64,000 bases of DNA, taken from positions 2,023,876 through 2,087,875 of the forward strand of contig NZ_CP040908.1 in assembly GCF_013488205.1 (NCBI RefSeq), given 5' to 3'. Both the position numbers and the translations under genes were made by a program. This stretch comes from Empedobacter falsenii (GTDB lineage: Bacteria; Bacteroidota; Bacteroidia; Flavobacteriales; Weeksellaceae). The notes beneath the pieces are model-generated. The model made no database searches. It was given only the letters and a program-made list of their open reading frames with translations, and had not been told where the DNA came from. Shown here in pieces: positions 25,448 to 34,813 of this stretch (position 1 is its first letter; every line of letters starts with the position of its first letter).

Positions 25448-25529
25448 TTAATCTAGTAAATTCAATAATTATAGTGAGTTTTTTGAAGAATTTTCGAGAT
25501 AATTTAGCACTATCAAAATAGAAAAGTAG

Positions 25530-26123
25530 ATGAAAAAAATAATGGTTCTAATGGTTTGTAGTCTTTTGGCTTCTTTTGGAAATGCACAAGAATATACAAC
25601 TAACAATCTTATAATAAAACAAGGAAATAAAACATATACTATTAATGAAGCTGATCAAATAATTACGCTTCGTCCTGAAGAATTTAGTATTGAATATCTA
25701 AATAAACCTTATCAAGAGAAGAAAAATCTGTTTTATGCTGCACAAGCATTAGTAACTGATAGTTCGGCTGATGTTAATTTTCAAGAAGGAATAAAAATAG
25801 AAAGCATTCCATATTTTGAATCTGGTAGTGGTTTTGCTGCAGAGAAAAACCAAGTCATATATTATCCGTTTTTATCGTATGATGGACATCAATATTTATA
25901 TTATGTTTCAAATAATGAAAAACGTGTGGATAAAATTGGAACATCAGGAAATTGGGATATCTACAAATGGACATTAAAAGGTGTCTATCAATACGACGCT
26001 GAAATGGATTGGAATATTTACGACAACGATCAAGTACATATTGCTTTAATTATTGATCGAAATTTAGACGGAATTCTTCAAAAGGGTGAATTCTTTAACA
26101 TTCATATTAATTTTAAGAAATAA
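25530..26123 (+). CDS. Secreted protein of unknown function
   Basis: 197 residues with a signal peptide (MKKIMVLMVCSLLASFGNAQ, cut after NAQ). The mature protein is beta-rich (FESGSGFAAEKNQVIYYPFLS, DGHQYLYYVSNNEKRVDKIG) and ends with DRNLDGILQKGEFFNIHINF. That segment resembles an EF-hand-like loop, as does the loop in the small protein encoded just upstream on the other strand. I cannot assign a family. It is monocistronic, with a hairpin terminator after it. Confidence 0.7.
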   Translation: MKKIMVLMVCSLLASFGNAQEYTTNNLIIKQGNKTYTINEADQIITLRPEEFSIEYLNKPYQEKKNLFYAAQALVTDSSADVNFQEGIKIESIPYFESGSGFAAEKNQVIYYPFLSYDGHQYLYYVSNNEKRVDKIGTSGNWDIYKWTLKGVYQYDAEMDWNIYDNDQVHIALIIDRNLDGILQKGEFFNIHINFKK

Positions 26124-26160
26124 CAATAACCTATACCTCAACCTACCTCAACTTATGTGT

Positions 26161-26196
26161 AAACTAAAACAGTCTGCGGATTGTTTTAGTTTCTTT
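26161..26196 (+). terminator. Terminator after the secreted protein gene
   Basis: AAACTAAAACA (26161-26171) pairs with TGTTTTAGTTT (26182-26192) around a 10-base loop, followed by CTTTG. Confidence 0.6.
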
Positions 26197-26245
26197 GATT
26201 CTACAAAAGACATTATATTAGCTCAAATAAACTCAACATCACAAT

Positions 26246-28516
26246 ATGTTAAAAAGTAACAGTGCTTTAAAAATTCATTTTTTCCAACTTATAGTCATCA
26301 TTTTATTTGCTATTAGTGGAATTTCTAATGCACAAGAAGTACTGATTAATTTTGAGAATCAATATAATAAAACAGCTCCTAATTCTATTGAACGATACGA
26401 AATAACAGGAAAATATGCGCAAGCTTTATTGTTTAATAATCAAAAAGAAAAAGCTTTCGCTGTTTTGAAACAAAATATTTCTAGCGCCGAAAAACTGAGT
26501 GACGGAAAATATGCTGCATATTTACATGCTGTTTCTGCAATGAATAATCGTATTGATGATAATTTGAGTGCAACAAATTATAATTTGCAAAAAGCAATTT
26601 ATTACAGCGGACGCACAACTGATTATTCAACAAAAGGATATGTTAAATATTGCGAAGGATGGTTGAATTTAAGAAACAATGAAGACTCTAAGGCTGTAAA
26701 AAACTTTATTGATGGTCTTAAATTTCTAGATAAAGCTACTGTTACGCCAACTGTTCTTACACGAATGAGTTCTATTTATAACGAATTGACTGGAATTTAT
26801 TCGAGATGGGATGATTATGAATTACAAGAAAAATACAGCAAACTTGCTCTAGAAGTAGCACTTAAACAAAATAATCCTAATTTAATTTTTGCTTCTTATA
26901 TGTCGATTGGATACATGTATGAGCAAAAATTTATGCAAAACGAGAAAAATATTTTAGTACGAGATTTAGCCGAAAAATATTATACTAACGCCATAAATAC
27001 GTATTATAAAAACAAAAATGAAATGGCTACCGCAACAGACTTGTCGTTTGTAGCTATTAATCTAGCCAATTTATATCTTCAATTTTATCCCAAAAACTAT
27101 CAAGGAAAAGTTATCAAATATGCTTATTTGGCAAAAGAGATTGGAGAACAAAATAATCAATCCGATCACGTTGCCGCCGCCAATGGTATTTTAGCAGAAT
27201 TATCTTTGCAAAATAATGAAGTTTCTACTGCAAAAAACTATTTACTTAATTCGCTTATAAAAGTTCATGAAAATACAATTCCAGACAAGAATATTCTACT
27301 TTCGCTGTATTTGAGTTTATCTGATATTGAAGATCGTGAAGGAAATTACAAAGAAGCCTTGCGTTATTATAAATTGTACACTTCCACTTACAAAGAAATT
27401 TATGATAACGAGCAAGCGCAAATCAGTAAACGTTTGGAAGCTCAGTTTGATAAAGAACGTCAACAACAACAAATGATTCGTTTGCAATTAGAAGCCGAGA
27501 AAAAAGAACAACAAATTCAACTGATGCATTCATTAGGAATTCAACAAGAACAAGAATTAGAAAATTCTAGATTAAGTGAAGAATTTCAACGTAAGCAATT
27601 AAAATTAACCAGATTAGAATCTGATAAACGTTCTCAAGAATTAACGATTTCTGAACAAAATTTAAGGCTTTCTAAACTCGAAAATAAAAATAGAAAAGAT
27701 GAATTGGTTAATTATATCACCGAACTTAATTTCAAGAATAAATTAAACAAATATTACATTTTCTCTATCATCTTCTTTATTGCTTTACTTGGATTATTGC
27801 TTTATGCTTTAAAACAACGTAACAAACATCTAAAGCAACGTGAAGAATTATACAAGTTGGAAATCGAACAAGAACGTCAAAATTCTAAAATATCCACTTT
27901 AACGGCTCTTCTTAATGGTGAAGAACAAGAACGAGCTCGTCTTGCACGTGATTTACACGATGGTTTGGGCGGTTTACTTTCTGGAACAAAAATTCAGCTC
28001 ACTCATTTAAACGATAAAATTGACGATCATTCTAAAAAGGACATGGCAAAATCTATTCAACAATTAGATGGAGCTGTTGATGAATTACGTCGCGTAGCTC
28101 ATAATTTAATGCCAGATTTGTTGTTGAAATATGGTTTGGAAGAAGCCTTAAAAGAATATGCAATCCGAATGTCGAATGAACAATTGGATATTGATGTTCA
28201 ATTTTTGAGCTATACGAATTCACTTGACAAAGAGCATCAATTATTGGTCTATCGTATCATTCAAGAATTAGTAAATAATGCCATTAAACATGCACATGCA
28301 ACACAAATTATCATTCAATTTGTTGAAGATGAAAACAATTATTCTGTCACTGTAGAAGATGACGGGAAAGGTTTTGATATGAATAATACAAAACTAACGC
28401 AATCAGCAGGTTTACATAATATTCAGTCGCGTGTCCAATTTTTAAAAGGACAATTAAATATACATTCAGAAATCGATTTAGGAACAAGTATAGAGTTCCA
28501 ATTTCCTAAAATATAA
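26246..28516 (+). CDS. TPR-containing NarL-family sensor histidine kinase
   Basis: 756 residues. A signal/anchor peptide comes first, then an extracytoplasmic domain of tetratricopeptide repeats (about 30-385), a long coiled coil (about 390-500) and one transmembrane helix (about 508-528). The kinase core has the HisKA_3 motif EEQERARLARDLHDGLGG with the phospho-acceptor His, RRVAHNLMPDLL, and the HATPase_c N-box VYRIIQELVNNAIKHA with DDGKGFDM. This architecture is common in Bacteroidota. TPRs sense proteins or peptides outside the cytoplasm. The LuxR-type partner regulator starts 3 bp downstream. The signal and regulon are unknown. Confidence 0.9.
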   Translation: MLKSNSALKIHFFQLIVIILFAISGISNAQEVLINFENQYNKTAPNSIERYEITGKYAQALLFNNQKEKAFAVLKQNISSAEKLSDGKYAAYLHAVSAMNNRIDDNLSATNYNLQKAIYYSGRTTDYSTKGYVKYCEGWLNLRNNEDSKAVKNFIDGLKFLDKATVTPTVLTRMSSIYNELTGIYSRWDDYELQEKYSKLALEVALKQNNPNLIFASYMSIGYMYEQKFMQNEKNILVRDLAEKYYTNAINTYYKNKNEMATATDLSFVAINLANLYLQFYPKNYQGKVIKYAYLAKEIGEQNNQSDHVAAANGILAELSLQNNEVSTAKNYLLNSLIKVHENTIPDKNILLSLYLSLSDIEDREGNYKEALRYYKLYTSTYKEIYDNEQAQISKRLEAQFDKERQQQQMIRLQLEAEKKEQQIQLMHSLGIQQEQELENSRLSEEFQRKQLKLTRLESDKRSQELTISEQNLRLSKLENKNRKDELVNYITELNFKNKLNKYYIFSIIFFIALLGLLLYALKQRNKHLKQREELYKLEIEQERQNSKISTLTALLNGEEQERARLARDLHDGLGGLLSGTKIQLTHLNDKIDDHSKKDMAKSIQQLDGAVDELRRVAHNLMPDLLLKYGLEEALKEYAIRMSNEQLDIDVQFLSYTNSLDKEHQLLVYRIIQELVNNAIKHAHATQIIIQFVEDENNYSVTVEDDGKGFDMNNTKLTQSAGLHNIQSRVQFLKGQLNIHSEIDLGTSIEFQFPKI

Positions 28517-28519
28517 CTT

Positions 28520-29152
28520 ATGATAAAAATAGCAATCACAGACGACCATCCATTATTATTAGAAGGTTTGCGAAATATTTTGAGTAATCAACCAAATTTA
28601 CAAGTGGTCGATTGTTATGCTTCGGCTCAACAATTACAAGAAGCTTTAAAAACCACAGAAATTGATATTCTTTTATTAGATATCAATTTATCGGACACTA
28701 ATAGTATTGAATTGATTAAACCTTTCAAGAAAAAATATCCTGAAATGCACATTATTATGTTGAGCGTGCACAATGAATACGCTGTGATTAATAGTTGTTT
28801 GGAAGAAGGTGCATCTGGTTATATTCAGAAAAACGCTTCTGTTGATGAAATATTAGAAGGAATTAATTCTATTTTTGATGGAAAGAAATTTCTTTGTTCG
28901 CAAACCAAAAGTGTGATGAGCAAAAAAGAAAAAGATGGTTTGAATACGATCCCGAAATTGACACGTCGCGAAAAAGAGGTTTTAATTGAAGCTGCGCAAG
29001 GATTAACAACACAACAAATTGCAGATAAATTATTTATCAGTACACATACAGTTGACAGCCATCGTAAGAATTTGATCGAAAAATTTAAAACATCAAATTT
29101 AAGTTCGGCAATCACATCAGCCATAGAATATGGATTGATTTCAAAACCTTAA
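28520..29152 (+). CDS. NarL/FixJ-family response regulator
   Basis: 210 residues. The receiver domain has D8/D9, phospho-acceptor D54 in LLLDINLSDT and K104 in GYIQKNAS. A LuxR-type HTH covers about residues 143-205 (KLTRREKEVLIEAAQGLTTQ, QIADKLFISTHTVDSHRKNL). It is activated by the TPR kinase encoded 3 bp upstream and binds DNA as a dimer. It ends the two-gene operon before a terminator at 29294. Confidence 0.93.
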   Translation: MIKIAITDDHPLLLEGLRNILSNQPNLQVVDCYASAQQLQEALKTTEIDILLLDINLSDTNSIELIKPFKKKYPEMHIIMLSVHNEYAVINSCLEEGASGYIQKNASVDEILEGINSIFDGKKFLCSQTKSVMSKKEKDGLNTIPKLTRREKEVLIEAAQGLTTQQIADKLFISTHTVDSHRKNLIEKFKTSNLSSAITSAIEYGLISKP

Positions 29153-29293
29153 AAAATACCTATAAATAGGGATATTTTAATTCTAAAATTTTCATCAATT
29201 TTGAAAAAGAAATAACAACCTATATTTCAACCGACTAAACAACCCAAAATAAGATTACTAACCAATTCTTATTACCTTAACTACATTCTATTG

Positions 29294-29330
29294 AAAAATC
29301 GCTTAGTTCTCTACTTAAGCGATTTTTTTA
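29294..29330 (+). terminator. Terminator of the two-component operon
   Basis: AAAAATCGCTTA pairs with TAAGCGATTTTT around a 10-base loop, followed by more T. Confidence 0.8.
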
Positions 29331-29452
29331 TTACAAATTAGCTAAAAGTAGTGACCTCTTCCTTCTTTATTTTTTGCAATTTTGATAAATAGTTATTAAA
29401 AATAAATCATTATTAACTAAGCTAGTAAGTGATTCTCCTAATTATTTAAATT

Positions 29453-29995
29453 ATGAAAATAGTACTGTTGTTTTTTTCTTTAGTTATTATATCATGTAAT
29501 AAACTACAAACAGAAACGGATAAAATTTCAATTGATAAAAATTGGGAAATAGAAGGGTTAAAATTAAATCAATCAACAATAAAAGATTTTGAAAATTTTA
29601 GTAAAACAAAACATATCACATTCGAGAAAGATTCGATTCAAAACAATTATCAAACAAATGATACTTTAGAATATTGCGGAAACGATTACAATCTATATAC
29701 TATTACCTACAAATTCTCTAACAAATCATTAGGATTGGATTTATATTTCGAAAAGAATAATTTTTATGATTCAACTTCATTCAAAAAATATGAAGTTTCA
29801 AAACTAGATCAAGTCAATTTTCAAAACGATTTTTCACGTATAATCTCAAAATCTGAATTAAATAAAGCATTCAAATATGACAAAAACACTAATAGTTACT
29901 TAGATAAGTTCAATCAAAAATACGTTTCTCTTAAAGTTAATACACTTGATAAAGAAACGTATGAAATCAAAGCTTTAAAAGTTTACCATAAATAA
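29453..29995 (+). CDS. Lipoprotein of unknown function
   Basis: 180 residues. A short signal peptide has lipobox IISC (Cys15). The mature part is Lys/Asn/Asp-rich and has DTLEYCGNDYNLYTITYKF and LDLYFEKNNFYDST, suggesting a beta sheet; no known domain was recognised. It is followed after 10 bp by another lipoprotein gene, then by a small membrane protein gene, all on the same strand and probably one operon. Confidence 0.7.
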   Translation: MKIVLLFFSLVIISCNKLQTETDKISIDKNWEIEGLKLNQSTIKDFENFSKTKHITFEKDSIQNNYQTNDTLEYCGNDYNLYTITYKFSNKSLGLDLYFEKNNFYDSTSFKKYEVSKLDQVNFQNDFSRIISKSELNKAFKYDKNTNSYLDKFNQKYVSLKVNTLDKETYEIKALKVYHK

Positions 29996-30005
29996 TTTAT
30001 CAAAA

Positions 30006-30554
30006 ATGAAATTATTATATATATTGATGTTATTCCCTTTTTTGAGCTGTTCAGCACAAAACAAACTGAAAATAGAAACCATATTAGCGGCTCCTGCCAG
30101 AGTAACTGCGCAAAATACTGAAACGGGCAGAATCTATTCACAGTCAAGATACGTACCCCAAACAGCTCGTTTGGAACATGCTATTTTAATGCAAAATCAA
30201 TCGGATAATAAACTAATTTTTCAATTACAAGGAAATATTAGTTCTGGTGGACTTTCTATCAATAAAGTTAAAAAAATACGTTTCGAAAAATCTGAACCAA
30301 TTGGAGATTCCATCACATTAAAATATTTTACAGAAATTGTCAATATTGCTGGAAAAGAAGGTGCAACGGTACAAGGATATAATTATTCAAAAATGGAATC
30401 ATATACGATTCCGAAAAATGCGAAAGTAATTAAAATTGAACTGTATGAAGATCGCGTCACGCAACGCACAGGTTCAAAACTTCCGAAATTGAAACTTGTA
30501 GCTGAAAAATCATTTGATTTGTCTACTAAGAAGAATATCACAAATCCAAACTAA
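30006..30554 (+). CDS. Lipoprotein of unknown function
   Basis: 182 residues with lipobox FLSC after a short signal peptide. The mature sequence is beta-rich and basic (ETILAAPARVTAQNTETGRI, LIFQLQGNISSGGLSI, KLPKLKLVAEKSFDL). No family is recognised. It sits 10 bp after the previous lipoprotein gene and 7 bp before the small membrane protein gene, so co-expression is likely. The three may form one envelope complex, which is inference from spacing only. Confidence 0.68.
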   Translation: MKLLYILMLFPFLSCSAQNKLKIETILAAPARVTAQNTETGRIYSQSRYVPQTARLEHAILMQNQSDNKLIFQLQGNISSGGLSINKVKKIRFEKSEPIGDSITLKYFTEIVNIAGKEGATVQGYNYSKMESYTIPKNAKVIKIELYEDRVTQRTGSKLPKLKLVAEKSFDLSTKKNITNPN

Positions 30555-30561
30555 CAACCAT

Positions 30562-30792
30562 ATGCTATCATCTGCAAACTTAAATATAGAAGGCGCTTTA
30601 ATCTCTCTCGTATTAATGCTATTTTTTGGATCAGGAATCTTATATACCATCCTTGCACTTATTGTCAATACTATACAAAATAAACCGAAAAAAAGTACTT
30701 ATTATTTTGTTTCGTTTCTAATAAGTGGAATTGTTGGACTATTTGTAAGTGCAGTGATTTTAATAATTGTATGGACAAAAACAGAGATTTAA
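30562..30792 (+). CDS. Small membrane protein with two helices
   Basis: 76 residues from ATG 30562 (MLSSANLNIEGALISLVLML). The in-frame ATG 48 bases earlier lies inside the previous gene and is less likely. Two transmembrane helices (about 10-33 and 46-70) are separated by the basic loop QNKPKKSTYY. No family is known. It is the last gene of a three-gene group. Confidence 0.6.
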   Translation: MLSSANLNIEGALISLVLMLFFGSGILYTILALIVNTIQNKPKKSTYYFVSFLISGIVGLFVSAVILIIVWTKTEI

Positions 30793-30950
30793 CAAGTCTT
30801 AATTATATTAGTACTTATTTCATTAACGACATAACAAAAACACTATTAAATACATAACTTTCAATTATTTAATAAATTATAAATATACGATAATCAAAAA
30901 ATGATTTGATTTGAAGAATCTATTTATAGAAGATTTAATTTTAAACTTAC

Positions 30951-30958
30951 TAAATTTG
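30951..30958 (+). promoter_or_regulatory. -7 box of the AraC-type regulator gene
   Basis: TAAATTTG is an exact TAnnTTTG match 23 bases before the TTG start at 30982. The -33 element is poor. The location supports the TTG start, since no ATG exists in frame between the preceding stop and the conserved sequence. Confidence 0.45.
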
Positions 30959-30981
30959 ATCAAAACGTAAAAAACTCTATT

Positions 30982-31806
30982 TTGAATATCGATTTGCAAT
31001 TGTTTGATCCAGAAAATTTTAACAAAAAAGATATTTCTTCTCCTTATTATTTTATTGTGATCATGGATGGAATGGCTAATTTTTCAATTGATTTTAATGA
31101 ATATTCAACTACAGGAAAAACCTTGATTTTTCTTTCGCCATACCAATTGTTGCAATGGAAAAAAACAGCTTTTACGGATGTAAAAATTCTTAAATTTCAT
31201 GGGGATTTTTATTGCATCGAATACCACAAAAAGGAAGTTGCTTGTAATGGAATTTTGTTCAATTCTATTTACGAAACACCTTTTGTTAGAGTTTCTGATC
31301 CTATATATGAAGAAATTCAATGGATTATTGATAAGTTTAAATCTTTACAAAACCTCGAACTTTCATACAATGTCGCAGTTTCTAAAACCTATTTGCAACT
31401 CATTTTGGCTTTGAGTAGTCGAGAAAAACAAATTCAGAACGAAACAAATTCTACCAAAATAACCGATTCGTTAAACTTTTATAATCTTCTAGAGAATAGT
31501 TTTATTAACGAAAAATCTGTTTCGTACTATGCCGATTATTATCATTTATCTGTAGATGCATTTAGTAAAAAAATCAAGAAAAATTATGGAAAAACTCCTT
31601 CAAAATTAATTCAAGAAAGATTGATTTTAGAAGCAAAAAAAGAAATTCATCTCACCTATAAAAGCATCAAAGAAATTGCTCGTGATTTAGGTTTTGAAGA
31701 TGAATTTTATTTTAGCCGTTATTTTAAAAAAGAAGTAGGTGTTTCACCAAAAACTTTTCGAGAACAAGTTGGAGTATCAATTGTAGCTAAAAAATCCATT
31801 GAATAA
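30982..31806 (+). CDS. AraC-family transcriptional regulator
   Basis: 274 residues starting at TTG (no upstream ATG in frame). The N-terminal cupin-like sensor domain (about 10-130) includes FLSPYQLLQWKK and KFHGDFYCIEYHKKEVACNG, which carries two cysteines. The C-terminal AraC HTH pair (about 170-268) reads VSYYADYYHLSVDAFSKKIK and IKEIARDLGFEDEFYFSRYF, then FKKEVGVSPKTFR. The gene for a DUF417 protein begins 64 bp downstream on the same strand and is the likely target. In E. coli an AraC regulator (RclR) controls a DUF417 protein (RclC) in response to reactive chlorine. A similar link here is inference. Confidence 0.88.
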   Translation: MNIDLQLFDPENFNKKDISSPYYFIVIMDGMANFSIDFNEYSTTGKTLIFLSPYQLLQWKKTAFTDVKILKFHGDFYCIEYHKKEVACNGILFNSIYETPFVRVSDPIYEEIQWIIDKFKSLQNLELSYNVAVSKTYLQLILALSSREKQIQNETNSTKITDSLNFYNLLENSFINEKSVSYYADYYHLSVDAFSKKIKKNYGKTPSKLIQERLILEAKKEIHLTYKSIKEIARDLGFEDEFYFSRYFKKEVGVSPKTFREQVGVSIVAKKSIE

Positions 31807-31870
31807 CCTTTTTTGTCCATTCATTTGAAGATTAATTGGCTGTAAATTTGTGATTTAAATATATAATATT

Positions 31871-32473
31871 ATGAATCACTTTCTTTTATTTTTCGCGAAT
31901 TCTTCTCAAAAATTTGTTCATTTTCTTCGAATTGCAATCGCTATTGTGATGATTTGGATTGGTGGCTTGAAAGCTTTTCAATACGAAGCCGATGGCATTG
32001 TTCCGTTCGTAATCAACAGTCCGTTTATGAGTTTCTTTTATCAAAATGTTCACGAAACTTCGGTAGATGAAAACGGAAAAACGGTTGCTGCTTATACTTT
32101 ATATAAAAATCCAGAAGGAAAAACAGTTCAAAAAAATATTGATTGGCATACAAAAAACAGAACTTATGTGTTTTCCTATGGTTTAGGAGCTGTGATTGTA
32201 GGAATCGGAATATTAGTTCTATTGGGAATATGGTTTCCGAAAATAGGTTTTTGGGGAGGATTATTAACCTTCGGAATGTCCATTGTGACGCTTTCATTTT
32301 TAATTACGACTCCAGAAGTATATGTACTTAATTTGGGAGGCGACTTCCCTACTCCACAATTCGGATTTCCTTATTTATCAGGTGCTGGAAGATTAGTAAT
32401 AAAAGATATTATCATGATGGCAGGTGGACTAATTTGTACTTCCGAAGCAGCAAAAAGAATATTAAAAAGATAG
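31871..32473 (+). CDS. DUF417 (YkgB/RclC-like) membrane protein
   Basis: 200 residues with four transmembrane helices. The signature RIAIAIVMIWIGGLKAFQYE then ADGIVPFVINSPFMSFFY is that of DUF417/YkgB. SFLITTPEVYVLNLGGDFPT and FGFPYLSGAGRLVIKDIIMM are also conserved. The E. coli member RclC is an inner-membrane protein induced by reactive chlorine. The molecular activity of the family is unknown. It is preceded by an AraC regulator gene and followed by a bidirectional terminator. Confidence 0.88.
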   Translation: MNHFLLFFANSSQKFVHFLRIAIAIVMIWIGGLKAFQYEADGIVPFVINSPFMSFFYQNVHETSVDENGKTVAAYTLYKNPEGKTVQKNIDWHTKNRTYVFSYGLGAVIVGIGILVLLGIWFPKIGFWGGLLTFGMSIVTLSFLITTPEVYVLNLGGDFPTPQFGFPYLSGAGRLVIKDIIMMAGGLICTSEAAKRILKR

Positions 32474-32479
32474 TCTATA

Positions 32480-32513
32480 AAAAATGGGAAAGATTAATTG
32501 CTTTCCCATTTTT
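32480..32513 (+). terminator. Bidirectional terminator
   Basis: AAAAATGGGAAAG (32480-32492) pairs with CTTTCCCATTTTT (32501-32513). It separates the DUF417 and SRPBCC genes, which converge. Confidence 0.85.
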
Positions 32514-32518
32514 GTTGA

Positions 32519-33046
32519 TTATTTTTCTACTAAAGTTTTTAATTTATCAAGACCTTTTCCATAAGATTTTTCCATTTGCGAATCCATCATCAGTTTCATC
32601 AAATTCATTGGGTAATCCAATTCACAATCCATACTCCACGTAATTTTCGTTCCGTTTCCTTCTTTTGTTACCACGATATCAGAAGTAGCATCACTTTCAA
32701 AAGGCTTTTTGAACATCATTTTGGTTGCAATTTTTTGATTCGGAACCAAAGCCGTAATCACATGACAACCTTGTCCAACATCGTCATTTCCTTCCCAGCA
32801 ATACTCATCTCCAGGCTGTCCTTGCGTACCAGAATAAGTTAATTTCAAATTAGGGTCTAAATCCATCCAAGGATTCCATTCGTTAAATTTCTTTGAAGAA
32901 CTCGCTTGTTCATACACCTTTTCGATAGGCGCATTCAATACTCTTGTTGTTTCAAAATGATATTTTTTCCCAATCGCAAACATCGTAATAGTTAATACAA
33001 CAAATAGTCCTGCAACAATCCAAAGTAGTCGTTTTAATAGTTTCAT
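32519..33046 (-). CDS. SRPBCC-family (START/polyketide cyclase-like) protein
   Basis: 175 residues. An N-terminal hydrophobic helix (about 8-26) anchors the protein. The rest is a ligand-binding SRPBCC domain: RVLNAPIEKVYEQASSSKKF, NEWNPWMDLDPN, GDEYCWEGNDDVGQGCHVI, TKITWSMDCELDYPMNLMKL. Such proteins bind hydrophobic small molecules in a deep cavity. The ligand is unknown. It lies alone between two terminators and is convergent with the DUF417 gene. Confidence 0.83.
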   Translation of the reverse strand: MKLLKRLLWIVAGLFVVLTITMFAIGKKYHFETTRVLNAPIEKVYEQASSSKKFNEWNPWMDLDPNLKLTYSGTQGQPGDEYCWEGNDDVGQGCHVITALVPNQKIATKMMFKKPFESDATSDIVVTKEGNGTKITWSMDCELDYPMNLMKLMMDSQMEKSYGKGLDKLKTLVEK

Positions 33047-33120
33047 AAAGTGTAATTTATTTACTACTAATTTATATTTTATTTTGATTAGAAACTATAA
33101 AATTCTTTATACTAATCAAT

Positions 33121-33145
33121 AAAAAAGGTCAGAATAACTTCTGAC
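33121..33145 (-). terminator. Terminator of the pirin gene
   Basis: GTCAGAA (33128-33134) pairs with TTCTGAC (33139-33145) around a 4-base loop. On the minus strand the hairpin is followed by C and a T-run. Confidence 0.7.
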
Positions 33146-33165
33146 ATCATCATTTTTTTTAAAAC

Positions 33166-34197
33166 TTATTTCAAAGCTGGTTCATCCAACTCTTTTCCAA
33201 AATTATAACTTGCAAAACGTCCCACTTCTTTCGGATTTACGATATCGGTTTCTTTGTCACCCCAAGGCCAACCACCAAATTGTGTTTTTTGATACTCTGC
33301 AAAAGCATCACGAATTTCTTGCTCCGTATTCATTACAAAAGGTCCATAAGCCGCTACAGGCTCATTGATAGGTTCACCTTCTAAAATCAAAACTTTAGCT
33401 TGCGAATTTCCATTTTGAATAATAATTTCCTCATTTCCATTCAAGTCTGCTAAATGTCTTTGCTGAATTTTGTAATTATCAATCGAAATTACATCTACTC
33501 CATCATAAAAAAACACAAATCTATTCATCGTTTCAGAAACTGCTGGCAACGTAAACGAAGCATTAGGATCCATATTCAATAAAGCAATTCCGACATGATG
33601 TTTTGGATTTCTCGCCCACGAATGCGCTAAAGGATCTTGCGATTTTACACCTGCATATTCACCCAAAACCACTCGAACATTCACGTTTCTTCCCTCCTCG
33701 TCTTTCACATCTTTTTGTGGAATCGTTTCACTCCAAAGCATTTTGTACGTTGGTTCTGTTAATTTATCTGACGAATGCATATTTAACCAAATCTGAAATA
33801 ATCGGAATGGATTTTCAGTTTCATCATTCAACAACGGAAACATTTCGCCATGCAAAACGCCAGAACCAGCACTCATCAATTGCACATCGCCATTTCCATA
33901 ACGACCTTTTGAACCTTTCGAATCAAAATGATCAGCAAAACCTTCTTCTACAATCGTTGCAATTTCAAAACCTCTATGTGGATGATGTGGAAAACCTGGA
34001 ATTGTTTCGCCATGATACATTCGCCAATCTGCATTTCTGTCAAAATCTTGACCAATGTTTTTACCTTTTAATAATTCGGCATCAACCCCCATTTTTCCAT
34101 TTCCTTTTGGATACAAATCGTAATGATATGCACCTAAAATAAATGGATCACGAATTGGCATTGGGCCTACAACTTTATTTATATTTTTAACTTTCAT
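33166..34197 (-). CDS. Pirin family protein
   Basis: 343 residues from ATG 34197 (MKVKNINKVVGPMPIRDPFI); longer frames upstream are not coding-like. The bicupin has the N-terminal metal site FPHHPHRGFEIATIVEEGFAD with two His, and GDVQLMSAGSGVLHGEMFP with the further His and Glu, all as in human pirin. The C-terminal cupin carries GEPINEPVAAYGPFVMNT. Bacterial pirins bind iron and can act as quercetinases or redox-linked regulators. Placed near an AraC/DUF417 pair and an SRPBCC gene, it fits a stress-response neighbourhood. Confidence 0.9.
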   Translation of the reverse strand: MKVKNINKVVGPMPIRDPFILGAYHYDLYPKGNGKMGVDAELLKGKNIGQDFDRNADWRMYHGETIPGFPHHPHRGFEIATIVEEGFADHFDSKGSKGRYGNGDVQLMSAGSGVLHGEMFPLLNDETENPFRLFQIWLNMHSSDKLTEPTYKMLWSETIPQKDVKDEEGRNVNVRVVLGEYAGVKSQDPLAHSWARNPKHHVGIALLNMDPNASFTLPAVSETMNRFVFFYDGVDVISIDNYKIQQRHLADLNGNEEIIIQNGNSQAKVLILEGEPINEPVAAYGPFVMNTEQEIRDAFAEYQKTQFGGWPWGDKETDIVNPKEVGRFASYNFGKELDEPALK

Positions 34198-34593
34198 ATG
34201 TATTGATTTAATGTACAAATACGTATTCAAAATGTGAACCAAATCACCAATTAACCCATTGATATGACAGTTATTACAAAACAAATTAAGTTCAAGACAA
34301 ATCCTCTACAAATCAATGTAATAAGATGTCAATTTGGCATTAATAATTATTTCATCCATCTAAAAATTCGCTATTATCAGGGATAAATATTATTGAATTA
34401 TTTCGGATATTTATTCAATCAATTTTCAATTAAAAACGGACAAATGAAAACGGATAAAATAATTTCATGTAAATCGTAATGAAGTTCCATATTATTTGGT
34501 AACAATAACATTATCTAAAAGTCCTTAAAATATTAAATCGAATGAAGAAAATCATCTCTATTTCAAAAAAAATTAGCAATACTATTACATAAA
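34198..34593. other. Non-coding stretch before a gene remnant
   Basis: About 400 bp of very AT-rich sequence. There is no convincing coding frame, hairpin or promoter pair except a possible leader for the pirin gene at the left end. I see nothing else in it. Confidence 0.5.
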
Positions 34594-34750
34594 ATGCCAA
34601 TTTGCCAAGGAACATTTACAGATAAAAACGGAACACGAAACATCGAAATATTCAATGATTTTGATTATTTGAATGTAACAATAGATGGTTATCATTGATC
34701 GCAAGGGTTATGAAGATGTTTGGTTTGATGAAAATTATTTGGTTGAGTAA
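34594..34750 (+). pseudogene. Frameshifted remnant of a small gene
   Basis: The frame from ATG 34594 reads MPICQGTFTDKNGTRNIEIF, then NDFDYLNVTIDGYH and TGA at 34698. A second frame that starts inside the overlap (34694) continues plausibly as IDRKGYEDVWFDENYLVE and TAA. Joined by a one-base frame change they give about 50 residues of protein-like sequence. It lies 63 bp upstream of a SUKH-type gene and may be a decayed neighbour of it. The family is unknown. Confidence 0.4.
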
Positions 34751-34813
34751 CTCTCAAGACAAATTTCACTTTCTTCTACGATCTCTAATATAACTAAATA
34801 AACACTATAAACG

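Noticed and set aside
33603-34142. 179-codon plus-strand open frame inside the pirin gene
   Set aside because: The His/Leu/Phe-rich composition reflects the complement of pirin codons. Pirin on the minus strand has all family motifs.
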